NCBI GenBank assembly: GCA_003508835.1
Contig: PUFA01000081.1
Location: forward strand, 558,001 to 622,000
From: Eonycteris spelaea
Lineage: Eukaryota > Chordata > Mammalia > Chiroptera > Pteropodidae
Reading direction: 5' to 3'
Length of the DNA: 64,000 nt
The notes under the pieces are model-generated. The model was not told the DNA's origin and did not search any database. It saw only the letters and a list, made by a program, of their open reading frames with translations. The position numbers and the translations under genes were made by a program. How positions within the stretch are numbered: the first letter of the stretch is position 1; each line of letters begins with the position of its first letter. Shown here piece by piece: positions 23,740 to 34,044 of this stretch.

Positions 23740-23955
23740 TAGTACAATAACTAGTTGGTACTTACTATGTTCAAGCTCTGTTCTAAGCAGTCGATAGTTT
23801 TGCAGTAAGCCTTTTTTAGTCACATTTTGTCAGATGAGAAAACTGAAGCCCACAATGATTAAGTCACCTGTATAAGGCCACTCAGCTGGCAAGTATTAGT
23901 TATCATTCAACTCAGAGTTTGCCTCTGAAGTCTCATACTCTTAACCACCGCGTCA
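23740..23955 (-). repeat. MIR SINE, reverse orientation
   Basis: 'ttcaagctctgttctaagcag', 'cagatgagaaaactgaagccc', 'aaggccactcagctggcaag' and 'catactcttaaccaccgcg' follow the reversed MIR order. Confidence 0.9.
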
Positions 23956-23967
23956 TACTTTGTTGAT

Positions 23968-24080
23968 CAAGTTCAGAGAAACTGAGGCTCAGAGATGCTG
24001 GATGGCTTGCCAAGGCCTCTCAGCTGGTTTGTAATAAAGTCTGAACTTGAACTCAAGCTACCTATGTTATCCTCTCTGTT
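23968..24080 (-). repeat. MIR fragment, reverse orientation
   Basis: 'gagaaactgaggctcagagatg' followed by 'cttgccaaggcctctcagctgg' and 'gtctgaacttgaactcaagc' marks another reversed MIR core directly beside the previous one. Confidence 0.88.
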
Positions 24081-24084
24081 TTAA

Positions 24085-24470
24085 CAAATGCTCTCAAGGT
24101 CAGGCTCAGCATTTACTCCTCAGGCAAGGGAAAGCTCAGCTTGGAGCCTTGCCAAAGACTGTCGTGTGGAGTCGTGAAGGCTGATATGGTCTTGCTTAAG
24201 AACTCACTGCAAATGACAATCAACTGAATATAATTCAGTCATTGATGTAGATCAATATTTTTTTTTTTACAAAGAGAAGATCCCACCTCAAAAGATTGAT
24301 AGCCAACTTCTGGGTATAACTACCCAGTCCATGAAAACAGGCAACTGTATGTTATAATAGACCACTTCATGGAGCCTGGCCTCTGGTTGAGGAGGATAGC
24401 AGATTGGTATCCAGAGGAACTTGCTTCTGAGAGAAGAGTAATTGATCAGCTTATCCAATATCATTCATCC
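24085..24470. other. Unassigned non-coding sequence
   Basis: No recognisable feature apart from a run of ten T bases near 24260. Confidence 0.4.
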
Positions 24471-24474
24471 ATCT

Positions 24475-24800
24475 AGAAGTACCTACTGGGTACCAACTCA
24501 ATCCAGGGTGCTCTACCAAGGAAGAGCATCCCACTTTCTCCCCTCCAGAGCATATATTACAGCAGGGTAAGCTTCTATGAAACCAGACCCACAATAAATT
24601 CTGATGGGATGTGATAGAGGACATGTAGCAAGCTGCAAGGGTTCATAACCTAGTCTAGTAATTGCCTCCCACAGGGGATGTCATTTTAACTGAGACCTGA
24701 GTGATGTGTGAGAGGTAGCTAAGTGAAAAGCAGGTAAGAGTGTTCCAAATAAATAGAACGTCATAAGTAGAGGCCAGAGGTGAGTGAAAGTCTGTGTACG
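24475..24800 (-). repeat. L2 fragment, reverse orientation
   Basis: 'agtacctactgggtaccaac' marks the reversed L2 tail. 'gagacctgagtgatgtgtgagagg' and 'agtgttccaaataaatagaacg' then fit the reversed body. Confidence 0.65.
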
Positions 24801-24804
24801 ATTA

Positions 24805-25730
24805 GAAAACTGGACGATGCTCAGGACAGTTGGATTTGGCAGTGGGGAGGGGACATCATGCATGTATATTTCAAAGTTCTTACGTATTAGATTAGAAATG
24901 ATCCATCTCATGACTCTGAATGAAGACTCCTGTAATATGAAGATATTGGTTATGCTCTCCCTGATCAAGGGGTCATCTGCTAACTACATCCTGGAATAGA
25001 AGTGAGAGCAGAGATTATTCTATGCTTGGTCAATAGTTCTTTACTTTGGAGGAGGTCATAAAATTTTCTGAGAATCTCTGAACCCTTTTTCCAGGAAGAA
25101 GCATACAGCACATGTGAGATGTATATCATTTCAGGAGGATCGTAGGCATCTTCTGAAGCCACCCATGAAGTGGGAATGTAAGGATCTCTGATCAGGACCC
25201 TGTTGTTTTCACTCTCACCTTGACTCCTATGTAGAAAAAGTGCTGGCCACAGCATTGAATTTCTTCTCTGTCCAAACCTTGCCAGGTAACTGCCCAAGGT
25301 TAATCAGCTATCACTGTAATTACTGTCTTAAAGAAGTTACACAGTCTTTAAACTTCCCCTGATGGATGACCACCGCCCCCCCCCAGACATCTCACTTTTT
25401 CTTCCCATGGCAGGACTAAATGATATCATTGCATGTCTATTGTCAGACACACTGTTTTCTTTCCCACTTAATTTTACTCTTTAAGGAAGGAGCAATGGGA
25501 GAACTAGGGCTTAAGTATTTGAAAAGGGGAAGAGTCACAGGACCTTCGTTTCCCCTCTAAGCTGCTCATCCTAAAGGTGACTCCTTTGAGGGCTAATGGA
25601 GATCACCCAGCATGGCCTCCTAGTTAGAGGAACACATCCTTAAAATTGGTACCAGACAATCCCCATACAATGCGTCAGCTTTCCCTCACTGCCATCACTC
25701 TCCTCCACTGCTAGCCTTGTAGGGGCTCTT
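24805..25730. other. Unassigned non-coding sequence
   Basis: No confident assignment. A run of ten C bases lies near 25375-25384. A 105-residue minus-strand frame (24980-25297) has no known similarity. Confidence 0.4.
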
Positions 25731-25734
25731 CAAA

Positions 25735-26075
25735 CAAGCCAGGTACCCATTGCCATGGGGTGTTTGCACTGCCTGTTCTCTCTGCCTATGATTCTTTTCC
25801 ACAAGGTAGCTATGTGGCTAACTCACCTCATCAAGGCCTTTTCAAATGTCGTGTACGTAATGAGGCTTCATCAGACCATCCTATTTAAAAACAAACCCCC
25901 CTCACACTCTTCCCTAGTTTATTTGACATTTATCATCATCTAACATGCAATTATTGTATTTCACTATTGATTTTGTTTAGAAGCCCCATGTAGGCAAGCA
26001 TTGTAGGCTGTTTTGTTCACTCTGCCTAGAACAATACATATTAGGGGCATTCAACCTATATTTAATGAATTAATG
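25735..26075 (+). repeat. L2 3' end, sense
   Basis: 'ggtgtttgcactgcctgttctctctgcc', 'caaggccttttcaaatgtc', 'catcagaccatcctatttaaaa' and 'ttgtttagaagccccatgtagg' follow the L2 3' end order. The 62-residue frame here is repeat-derived. Confidence 0.85.
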
Positions 26076-26152
26076 GATCAGATGTGTTCCTGCGTGGGTT
26101 TGAGGAAGACAAACATCTTGGGGATCAGAATATGTACGTAGTCAATCTCGGG

Positions 26153-26335
26153 CAGGGGTCCCCAACCCCCAGGCCACAGACAGAAGTGAGCGGCGGGAGA
26201 GCAAGTGAAGCTTCATCTGTTCTTTGCAGCCGCTCCCCAGCACTAGCATCACTGCCTCGGCTCCACCTCAGATCATCAGGCATTAGATTCTCATAGGAGC
26301 CCTGGTCCCTGGTGTCAAAAAGGTCCCCGATGTCT
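26153..26335 (+). mobile_element. MER1-like (Charlie3 group) hAT element, internally deleted
   Basis: Both ends are recognisable: 'caggggtccccaaccccc' at the start and 'ggtgtcaaaaaggtccccga' near the finish. Between them lie 'gtgagcggcgggagagc', 'gcattagattctcatagg' and a 'ctccacctcagatcatc' segment of the MER1 type. At ~180 bp it is shorter than the family, so the centre is deleted. It is non-autonomous. Confidence 0.8.
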
Positions 26336-26339
26336 TCCA

Positions 26340-27000
26340 AAACTCAAGCACTGCTCAGGCCCAGAGAAATGAGAACATTACACTTGCCATGTTCTTGGGT
26401 TCCATTCTAGCCGGAACCCTTATGAAAGCAATTAGCACCTTTGATTTGTCAAAAATGATTTCAAGGCTCTCTTGGGAGTAAGTAACAATCTGAGGACCCC
26501 TGATCAATGCAGTGATTTCCAAAGGAAATGAATTTGGCCTCTCTTGGTCTCCTTCTTCTATCTTTTCTTTCAGATTTCCCTGACACTAAAAAGCCATTGC
26601 TGTTATTTGTGGCTGAAATAGGTTTCTTACCTTCGGGTTTTCAGCCAATCAATAGCCTTTATTCTTTAGCCTCTCTAAATGGAATACCATAGGATTCAAG
26701 CTTCCTGGAGAAGAAGGATGCCCACGAGGTTGCTATGAAGTACCATTTACATTCCCTTTTGACAACTGTGGCAAAAACCCTTCTTGCTTTTTGGTCTTTT
26801 TGCGTCATCTCAAATGTACAGTCATCCCCAAACCATTACACCTAAACTTTTGAGAACTTTTCCTGTGTCCTAGAGGCTGTGGACTCCATGGTTTAAAACC
26901 TTTAACTTAGCACTGCTGTGGAGATATTAAATTAAGCATTGTAGCTTAGTATGGAATGTGTAGATACTTGAAGCAGGCTTTAAAAGACATTGTGATTTCC
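26340..27000. other. Unassigned non-coding sequence
   Basis: No repeat recognised. 26380-26520 lacks simple sequence and could be unique DNA. Confidence 0.4.
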
Positions 27001-27600
27001 TAGAAATGTAACAGTACATTGCCTTGGAAGAGAGAGTAATGCCAGAAGGAACCTCCTTTTCTAGCACCGAATCGGCTGACTCTGCTGCTCTTCAATGCAG
27101 AGGAGGTTAAATCATGAGCCGAATGCAAAGCATGTGAAAGGTTGAGGATGTGTTCTGTTTGGGAGACCCTGTAAACGGACTTGTTTTGCTGGGTGGAGGA
27201 ATGAATCATTTCAGCCGTGCACACCAGCTGCAGCCTGTGGAAGTAAACCGAGGGCTTTCCCACAGCATGCGCGGTATATTTCATGGTTAGAGCTTTACAT
27301 TTTGACAGGTAGTTCTTATCCTTCTGGAAAGGGAGGTCTAAAGCCAGCAGCTGGAGGAAGACCTGGCAGGGCCCGCTGTCTAAATTGAGAGCAAGCATGT
27401 GCAGTGAAACCTCATTATAACATGACCTGTTATTACGTGGATTTTGATATCCCATGGGCCAAATATGTCTCCCAGCATAGAACGATTCCATACAGCAGAT
27501 GCCTGTTAGAACTTGTCTGACCCGGAACACAACTTTGTCCCAGAATACAGTGTTATAAAGGGGTTTGCTCCATTTTTCCAACATCGACAAACACGCCCAA
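27000..27600. other. Unassigned sequence with a 196-residue minus-strand frame
   Basis: This is the longest open frame in the window (27000-27590, -). It has no signal peptide, transmembrane pattern or motif that I recognise. Part of it (27405-27450) reads 'gaaacctcattataacatgacc', which recalls the terminal repeats of Tigger/pogo-type DNA transposons. A chance frame over a degraded repeat is more likely than a gene. Confidence 0.4.
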
Positions 27601-27734
27601 CAGATTGTGAGTTGTGTATACTATGTAAGGGAATGGTTAAAGCTATGTATGGTGCATGGCAAGTGCTCATTGAAGTCCTTCCTCACATGTAACTTACAAT
27701 ATAGAAGGAGAATGTAGTAGATTAATGATTAAAA

Positions 27735-27935
27735 TGTCCCTGATTCTTCAGGATTCTATCTCTCTACGATGGGGTTTGGCAGCTTCTCTCTATAAGGAGG
27801 TGGAATTCTGCTTCACTTTTCCTTGAATCTGGACTAGTCTTGAGAGCTTCTTTGGCCTTCAAAATGCAGTGAAAATGACAGTATGCTATTTATGAACCTA
27901 AGCCTTAAGATGCCTTGTGAACTCCTGTGTGCACA

Positions 27936-27980
<45 letters not shown>

Positions 27981-28305
27981 TCTCTCTCAATTCTAGCCAC
28001 ATAAAACAAGCCCACACTAGTCTATGGTAGATAAGAGGCCATGTACAGGAGAGCTGAGCTGTTCCAGCCAACCTAGACCAGGTCACAGCCAGCCAACCCC
28101 CAACCATGTGAGAGTGTCCGGGCAAGATTAGCAGAGCCACCTGACTAACCCCTATAGACACATGCACAGTCCACTCAAGACCAGATGAATCATCCAGTTA
28201 ACCTGTAGACTAATGAAAATAATAAATGGTTGCTATTTGAAGCCACTGAGTTTTGGAATGGTTTGTTATTCAAAAAATAACTAACAAATACAGGGAGAAT
28301 GGCAC
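27735..28305 (+). mobile_element. MLT1-like MaLR LTR, sense
   Basis: 'ttgaatctggactagtcttgagagc', 'aagccttaagatgccttgtg', 'gaggccatgtacaggagag', 'aataaatggttgctatttgaagcc', 'actgagttttggaatggtttg' follow the 3' portion of MLT1-type LTRs, including the AATAAA signal. No internal retroviral genes remain. The exact subfamily is uncertain. Confidence 0.75.
27939..27988. repeat. (TC)n microsatellite within LTR
   Basis: About 35 bases of pure TC, plus a TCACTCCC interruption and more TC. It expands a pyrimidine-rich spot of the LTR. Confidence 0.95.
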
Positions 28306-28384
28306 TATATTAGTGAACAAATACATAAGGGAGGGTAAGTAGTTCAGATAAGGAATAAATATTGCCTTGAAGGAAATAAAACAG

Positions 28385-28715
28385 GGTCACATGATAGAGA
28401 AAGACTTGCACAGGCTACTTATATAAGAAGGTGAGTGAAGACCTTTCTGAGAAGGAGACAGGTAACCCAAGATCTGAATGATTAGAGAATGCCAACTGTG
28501 GGAACAGTTGAGGCAAGAGTTTTCCTGGAGCAGAGAAAAGCATGTGCGAGACCCCAGGACAGAGTTTGGGGAATAATGATCTAGGAAGGAAATGGGAGGA
28601 GGAAAAATCTGGAAGAGAGGCAGGGGCAGACCTGCAGAGCCTATATGCCACAGTGAGGAGTTTGAATTTTGGTAAGCATGCTGAGAGAAGCCATCAAGGC
28701 CTTTGATACAGGGGA
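28385..28715 (-). repeat. L2 fragment, reverse orientation
   Basis: 'gaagacctttctgagaaggagac', 'aagatctgaatgattagagaatg', 'gttttcctggagcagagaaaagc' and 'agaagccatcaaggcctttg' match the reversed L2 body order. Confidence 0.75.
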
Positions 28716-28719
28716 TGGA

Positions 28720-30395
28720 TGGTGTATGTTTTTCGCTCTTTGGCTGTTGTGGGACGGCAAGAGGGACTGCAGGAAACCACTTGGTAGACCACCCCAGAAG
28801 TCAGATGAAAGCAGCTGGTGATTCAGTCGAGGATAGCCCTAAGTGGGCAGGCCGCCTGCATCCCCACTCCGCACATACTTCCTTGTTTAGAACCTGCTGT
28901 TTACCCAGCTGTGTTCCCACCAGGTGATGGTGAGCTCCTTTGAGGGGGAAGGGTGCAGGGACATGGCTCTTTTGTGTCCCCATCTTGCCTCTCACATAAC
29001 AAGGCCTTAGGAAATGCCTGCCTTAGGAAAGCTCAGAATTTTTGATCCCTAACTCATGCTGTGACATCCTATCCAATCTTCTCTTTCCTTTTACTTCAGT
29101 GGCTTTGGAGGGGTGCTCGTCCTCTTTCACAGAACTATGGAGACCTCATGAAGCTCAAGGACATGGTCTTTGTTACTGCAAAGCATCTCTTAATGGCCTG
29201 TGGCCACCACCCAATGGGTTCCTCTCCAAGGCCTGGAGTGCAGTACGTGCTTGGGCTCTGTTTGAGGATGAGCCTGACTCATCAGGTGGCTACAGGAAGT
29301 CTTTCAGATTTTTGGCGCCTATTTCTGCTGCTATAAAATGCTGATTCATGCTTCCCACTAACCCACCTTGGAAGCCCTAGACTGCAGAGATCCAGTGTTT
29401 GTGGAGCACCCGGAGCGATGGAGGCAATCACTGGGAGCAGGTGCTTCGATTTAGACCCTGCCCCGAAGCTAACGTTCCCTAGGTACCTTGGGAATCACAG
29501 ATGAAGGAACCTTATGAAGATATAACCTTATTATTTTCACCCCATCTCTCACTGCCCTTTTATTAGTAGAATTATTTGGGGCTGGCCTTCTCTTTTCAAC
29601 TGGCATAGATTTTCTTTGACTCAGCTTGACTTCTTTTTTTCTTTTTTCCGAGGTAGGGTGGGTGGAATTTAGAATTAAAAAGTAGCAATGCAGCAGGAAT
29701 GCAGACTTGTCTTAAATTTCACAGCAGTTCATGAACTTCAGGAAATCTGAACACACAGCATGCAATTAAGAGCAGGAGGGGATTTTCTTTTAATCAGTTG
29801 TGAAAGAGAAGGTGGCCCGGTGGAGAGGGGCTGCTCTATGGCCTCTGAGGCTGGAAGGCAGCCCCAAGGAGAGGGCAGACAATGGGCTGTTGGAAAGCCA
29901 GAAGCCTCCGCTTGCCTTTTGATCTTTTATCACCAACCTGTCCAGAACCAAGTGTGGCAAGTCCCTCCTCTGGAGAGAGAGATCAGAGCCGTGGTCTTAG
30001 GACTGAAGAGGGCTCAGGAAAGGCCAGGGGGCCCTGAGGGTGTGACATTACCCCCCAGGAGATTCTCTCCTGAGCCTTTGGTGATGCTGTGTGACTCACA
30101 TTTGTCACCATTTCGAAGTTGCAGTTTTCTAACATAGTGCAGGAGGTGAGGGCTAAGAACCAGGGAGAGGCCATCTGCCGAAGCTGTAACTGAGAAGGCT
30201 CTCAGCCAGCAGGAAGGCCCACAAGGTGTTAGACTTGCTCCGAAACTGGTTCTCACCTCTTGTCTGGGCTCAGAGTTGGAGAGGGTAAGCCCAGATCCTG
30301 CTTCTGCGCTTGAGTTTTGGAGAAGCCCCGTGGTGGAGACACACAAAATGTCTACGGGCAAATGCTTAGAGCCCAGCACAGCTGGAACAGGTCCT
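28720..30395. other. Unassigned non-coding sequence
   Basis: No confident repeat or gene over 1.7 kb. Frames of 125 (29760-30137, +) and 134 residues (30014-30418, -) overlap on opposite strands. Neither resembles a known protein. Confidence 0.4.
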
Positions 30396-30397
30396 AT

Positions 30398-30620
30398 TGC
30401 ATCGTTGCCCTTGGGCATGTCCCTTTACCTCTCTGAGCCTTAGTTTTCTCATCTGTAAAAATTATGTGTGTGTGTATGAGTGTCTGTGTGTGTATATACA
30501 CACATACATATATAATATATATAGATACACACACATATGCACATATACATATGTAATTACACACACACAACACACAACACACACATCCCTCAAAGGGTTT
30601 TAAACATATTAATGTTTCAG
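30398..30620 (+). repeat. MIR SINE, 5' part, split by a microsatellite
   Basis: 'ttgcccttgggcatgtccctttacctctctgagccttag' type text and 'tttctcatctgtaaaaatta' are MIR core. The element is cut by a TG/TA/CA tract and resumes with 'tcaaagggttttaaac' at 30590. Confidence 0.8.
30462..30578. repeat. Compound (TG)n(TA)n(CA)n microsatellite
   Basis: Alternating TG, TA and CA blocks occupy about 115 bases. Short Tyr/Ile/Thr-rich frames across it on both strands are artefacts. Confidence 0.92.
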
Positions 30621-30621
30621 G

Positions 30622-30728
30622 GACAAATGAGCATATTCCCTTAATTCTAAAATCCTCCTTCCATTTAATAGCAGCTCTTTGTTGATGAGGATAAATGCTA
30701 CATCAAATGTACTCATTTGGGGTATTAA
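30622..30728 (+). repeat. Unassigned ~105 bp unit, copy A
   Basis: Begins 'acaaatgagcatattccc' and runs to 'tactcatttggg'. It is clearly related to 32561-32665. It sits inside a MIR, between 'taaacatattaatg' and 'taaatatactaacatg', which look like an imperfect flanking duplication. I do not recognise the family. Confidence 0.65.
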
Positions 30729-30729
30729 A

Positions 30730-30795
30730 TATACTAACATGTATAAACCACCAGAAGTTCCTGGTGCATGGTAGGACTCCATAAATGTTTTTATT
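30730..30795 (+). repeat. MIR 3' tail, continuation
   Basis: 'acatgtataaaccaccagaag', 'ttcctggtgcatggtagg' and 'actccataaatg' form the tail of the MIR that begins at 30398. Confidence 0.75.
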
Positions 30796-30802
30796 TTGTA
30801 GT

Positions 30803-31030
30803 AAGATTCTATAGAGGTGAAGAGTATGGGTCTTTAGATTCCCATAGACCTGGGCTTGAATTCACTAGCTGTGTGAGCTTAAGCAGATCAATAGACGACA
30901 GCCTGTTTGAGTCTCAGCCTGCTCCTCTGTCAAATGGGCATAGTATAAGTACCTGTGTGAGCGTTTATGGTAAGGATTTAACGCCATCAGATATGTCTAA
31001 TGCACAGCCCAGGACTGAGCACACTGTTCC
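30803..31030 (+). repeat. MIR SINE, near full length
   Basis: 'gaggtgaagagtatgggtc', 'agacctgggcttgaattcac', 'tagctgtgtgagcttaagc', 'ctcagcctgctcctctgtc', 'aaatgggcatagtataag' follow the sense MIR order. Confidence 0.92.
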
Positions 31031-31284
31031 AGTAGAGCTTGGCTGCTCTTTCTATTCTGATTTTCCTCTAAAGCTAGACTGTTTCAACCAGAGGACCTTG
31101 GGAGGGTAGAACTTAGTCTGGTAATGTTCTGATCGTGCCCATGCTCCTTCTCCTCACCTTGCACTGAGCTCTTGAGACAGTACAGCCTGGAGGGATTATG
31201 GTTGGCTGGAGGCGGAGGCCTGTGGGGCCAGGAGTCAGACTTGGCATCCTGATCGGCAAGCATCAAAATAATAATTGACTTCCG

Positions 31285-31500
31285 CATGTTATTTAGTTTA
31301 TGTGCATCCTCTCCAAAGAATTTTTATAGCAGCCTTGCTGGGTGGTTTTGTTTCCATCATCCCCCTTTTGCAGATGGGGTAACTGAAAGGTTACACAATT
31401 TTCAAGGGGTCACGTAGGCTAGGCAAGAGTGAGGCAGCAGAGATGTGAACTCAGGCAGCCTGGCCACAGGCTCCAATAGATCCACTGTACTATGTCAGTC
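31285..31500 (-). repeat. MIR SINE, reverse orientation
   Basis: 'ttttgcagatggggtaactg', 'caaggggtcacgtaggctag' and 'gatgtgaactcaggcagcctgg' are reversed MIR landmarks. Confidence 0.9.
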
Positions 31501-31764
31501 AAAATAACCCTGGATCGCCCAGACCAGGAGACAGATAGGGAAATAGACATCCTGTGAGCCAGTAGTTGAAAAGAAGGACCCCAGAGTCACCAATCCTTTC
31601 ATGTGTGGTTTCTCTCCTTGGGCACATGGGTGCTTTTGTGGCAGTAGGGACTAGCTAGGACCTGAGAACTGGCCCCAAGGAAACATAGAGCTCATTGTAA
31701 CCTGTGTATGAGGGGGGACTCGTGATAGTAAATCTAAGTCCTGACTCTCTGAAGAGAAATTTTG

Positions 31765-32020
31765 GGACTTTTAAGCTTGAAGGGACTATCTCAGTGATCA
31801 ACTCAAGTCTTTATAGTCATGGTGACAAAGCCTCCATCAGTTGAGCTCTCCTATGAGGGCCACCCTGAAAACATTTCGAATCCTCAGCGGCTGTATGAGA
31901 CTCTTGTTCTCATTGCACACATGCAGATTAAGAGCCAGTGGAGTCTCAGAGAAGCACAGTGACTCAGCACAGGTCACTCTGGTGGGTGACAGACCCAAAG
32001 CCAGACGAATCTTCCTTGGT
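31765..32020 (-). repeat. MIR-type fragment, reverse orientation
   Basis: 'gcttgaagggactatctcagtgatc' and, after a diverged middle, 'tctcagagaagcacagtgac' and 'caggtcactctggtggg' suggest a reversed MIR/MIR3 copy. Confidence 0.55.
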
Positions 32021-32269
32021 ACCTCATCTGGAGCATCTTTCTCCTCTCAGAACATTGTCTAGTGGCAGAAGGCTCATCACTCATGGCTTGATTTATTCTC
32101 TGCATCCTTTTATTTAGGTTCATGCATTGGCCAGATTGCTTGGGACATAAATGTTTGTTTTATTGCAATGTTTCCTCAAGGAACTTTGGCAAAGGAAGAT
32201 CCTATCAAAGATTTCATGAGGGATTTGAGAGAAAAATACTAACTACCTAATGGTATAGGTGAACAAGAG

Positions 32270-32500
32270 GAATTTGGAAGCCAAGTGGGCCTAGATTCAA
32301 ATCCATGCCCTTTGGCTATACAGCTATGAAGCCTTGGGTAAGTCAGTTCACCTTTGTGGACCACAGTTTCCTCATTGGTCAAATAGGAATAACAGAACCT
32401 GTTCTTCAGAGCTCTTTAGGGATTAAAAATAGCACATTCAAAGTCCTGAGCCTTTGTAAGAACTCAACACAAAGTAGCTGCTAAGAATAGTAATAATAAT
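32270..32500 (+). repeat. MIR SINE, near full length
   Basis: 'gggcctagattcaaatccatgcc', 'gccttgggtaagtcagttcacc', 'acagtttcctcattggtc', 'cctgagcctttgtaagaactc' follow the sense MIR order. Confidence 0.9.
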
Positions 32501-32560
32501 GACTACTAACTACTACCAACCCTAGCAGGACAGTATTTAATCTGTGTGCAAAGCACAATG

Positions 32561-32665
32561 ACAAATGAATATAATCCCTCAATTCTAAAATGCCCTCCCA
32601 CTTACTAACAGTTTTTTGATGGAGAGGAGAAACACTGCATCAAGTGCATTCATTGAATGTAAACT
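32561..32665 (+). repeat. Unassigned ~105 bp unit, copy B
   Basis: Shares with copy A (30622-30728) an ordered series of short blocks: 'acaaatga', 'tccct.aattctaaaat', 'cttactaacag', 'ttttttgatggagagga', 'gcatcaagtg', 'ttcatt'. By eye the two are roughly 70% alike. It lies about 60 bases after a MIR. Confidence 0.65.
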
Positions 32666-32669
32666 ATAT

Positions 32670-33185
32670 TCATTTCAGAAGAACTTAAAGGTGAGAAAAT
32701 AATGCATTTAGGACTTTGGAAATTCACAACTCCTCCTCAATCCAAAAAAGTGTGTAGACAGACTTGATCTTACTTAGACCGATAGCCTATGTCAGATTCG
32801 TTAGTGCTTGAAGTATGTGCACATGGCCTGAAGAGGAAACAGGAACGCATGGATTCAGGAAGGACCAGGCAGCTGACTCTGGCCAAACAGAGGACCAAGG
32901 GACAAACAGATCTTAGCTGTGCACGTGGATGAAGAAGTAATAACAATTGTGAGAAACTGTGTGAGATGTCACCCAGTGAGTCGTCTGCTACCAGTTTTCC
33001 CTTTCATACCCTGCTTCCTTCTAGCTGTGACATTGCCTCTTGGTGCTGCCTTCCAGCTTACTGCCAGATGGCTGCTGTGGAATGCACTGTCCTGACCGTC
33101 CTTCACATCGTCATTCTAGATGTAGGAGGCAAGTGAATAATAGAGTACATCATAAAGTTCAATCATAAAGATTATATTATTGGCT
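32670..33185. other. Unassigned non-coding sequence
   Basis: No recognisable gene or repeat. Confidence 0.4.
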
Positions 33186-33187
33186 AA

Positions 33188-33395
33188 TATTTATGAAGAA
33201 TGCTTGCTGTTGCCCAGCTCCAGGCAAAAAGCATCTTCTGAGGCAATTCTTAGACCACGCTATAGAACAAGGACTATTATCACTGCCCATTTTACAGATA
33301 AGAGAATTGAGGCACAGAGAACGCTAAGTATTTCTTAGTAAGTAGTAGATGTAAGATTCAGTCTATCCAACATTAAAGCTCATTCCTCACCTATA
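33188..33395 (-). repeat. MIR SINE, reverse orientation
   Basis: 'gcccattttacagataagagaattgaggcacagagaac' type core with 'agtagtagatgtaagattcag' downstream. Confidence 0.92.
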
Positions 33396-33479
33396 CCTCT
33401 ATGTGCCATGTCCTGTAATTCCACAATATTCCAGAAATATATTTTGAAATAGGAATACTGATAAGGAAAGAGGTGGTAC

Positions 33480-33590
33480 AGGTGTTACTTGAAAAGGAAT
33501 TGCAGTTTGGGGGTCAGAGAAGTTAAGCAACTTGCTCAAGGTCACACAGACTGTAAATGGGGCTTCAAAACCAGCAGTTTTTTCAGCTTC
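33480..33590 (-). repeat. MIR fragment, reverse orientation
   Basis: 'gagaagttaagcaacttgctc', 'aaggtcacacagactgtaaatgg' and 'ggcttcaaaaccagcag' are reversed MIR core. Confidence 0.88.
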
Positions 33591-33659
33591 CAGAGGAAAA
33601 TCTGCAGTATCACTGGTTGAGTCAAAATAATAGAGCATAAAAAGCCCCTTAGCAGGATT

Positions 33660-33740
33660 ATCTGGGCAACTGCTTCATAGCAAAGAGAGGGAAACTGAGG
33701 CTCCGAGAGATCACCTACCCAAGGCTTTTGAACACATCAG
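33660..33740 (-). repeat. MIR fragment, reverse orientation
   Basis: 'gagggaaactgaggctccgagag' followed by 'cacctacccaaggc' is a reversed MIR core. Confidence 0.75.
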
Positions 33741-33761
33741 AATTTGACTGTTTGAAGGAGG

Positions 33762-33990
33762 CCTTATTGCATAGTGGAAAGACTTTAAAGCTAAATATCA
33801 GTAGTTTAAACCTGGTCCCCCTCACTGTGTGACTTTGAGCAAGTCCCTTTATCCCAGTTAAACTCTATGTTCCCATCTGAAAATGGGGATAGTGATACCC
33901 CTTTGCAGAATTATCTTGAGGTTTGGTTATCAAACATACAATGTGGTCAGAATGCTACCTGACATATCGTAGTGGCTTGAATAACATAAC
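33762..33990 (+). repeat. MIR SINE, near full length
   Basis: 'gcatagtggaaagactttaaag', 'tcactgtgtgactttgagc', 'aagtccctttatcccag', 'ctgaaaatggggatagtgatac', 'agaattatcttgaggtttgg' follow the sense MIR order. Confidence 0.92.
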
Positions 33991-34022
33991 CTATTAGAAG
34001 ATTTCAAATATCCCCAGGGGTC

Positions 34023-34040
34023 AAAAAAAAGGGGGGGGGG
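34023..34040. repeat. A8G10 homopurine tract
   Basis: Eight A bases pass directly into ten G bases, an 18-base all-purine run. Such runs are unstable in replication and sequencing. Confidence 0.9.
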
Positions 34041-34044
34041 AGTC

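Noticed and set aside
27735..28305. LTRs considered as parts of a provirus with internal genes
   Set aside because: The neighbouring LTR-like copies are far apart or in opposite orientation, and no gag, pol or env-like text lies between them. They are solitary relics.
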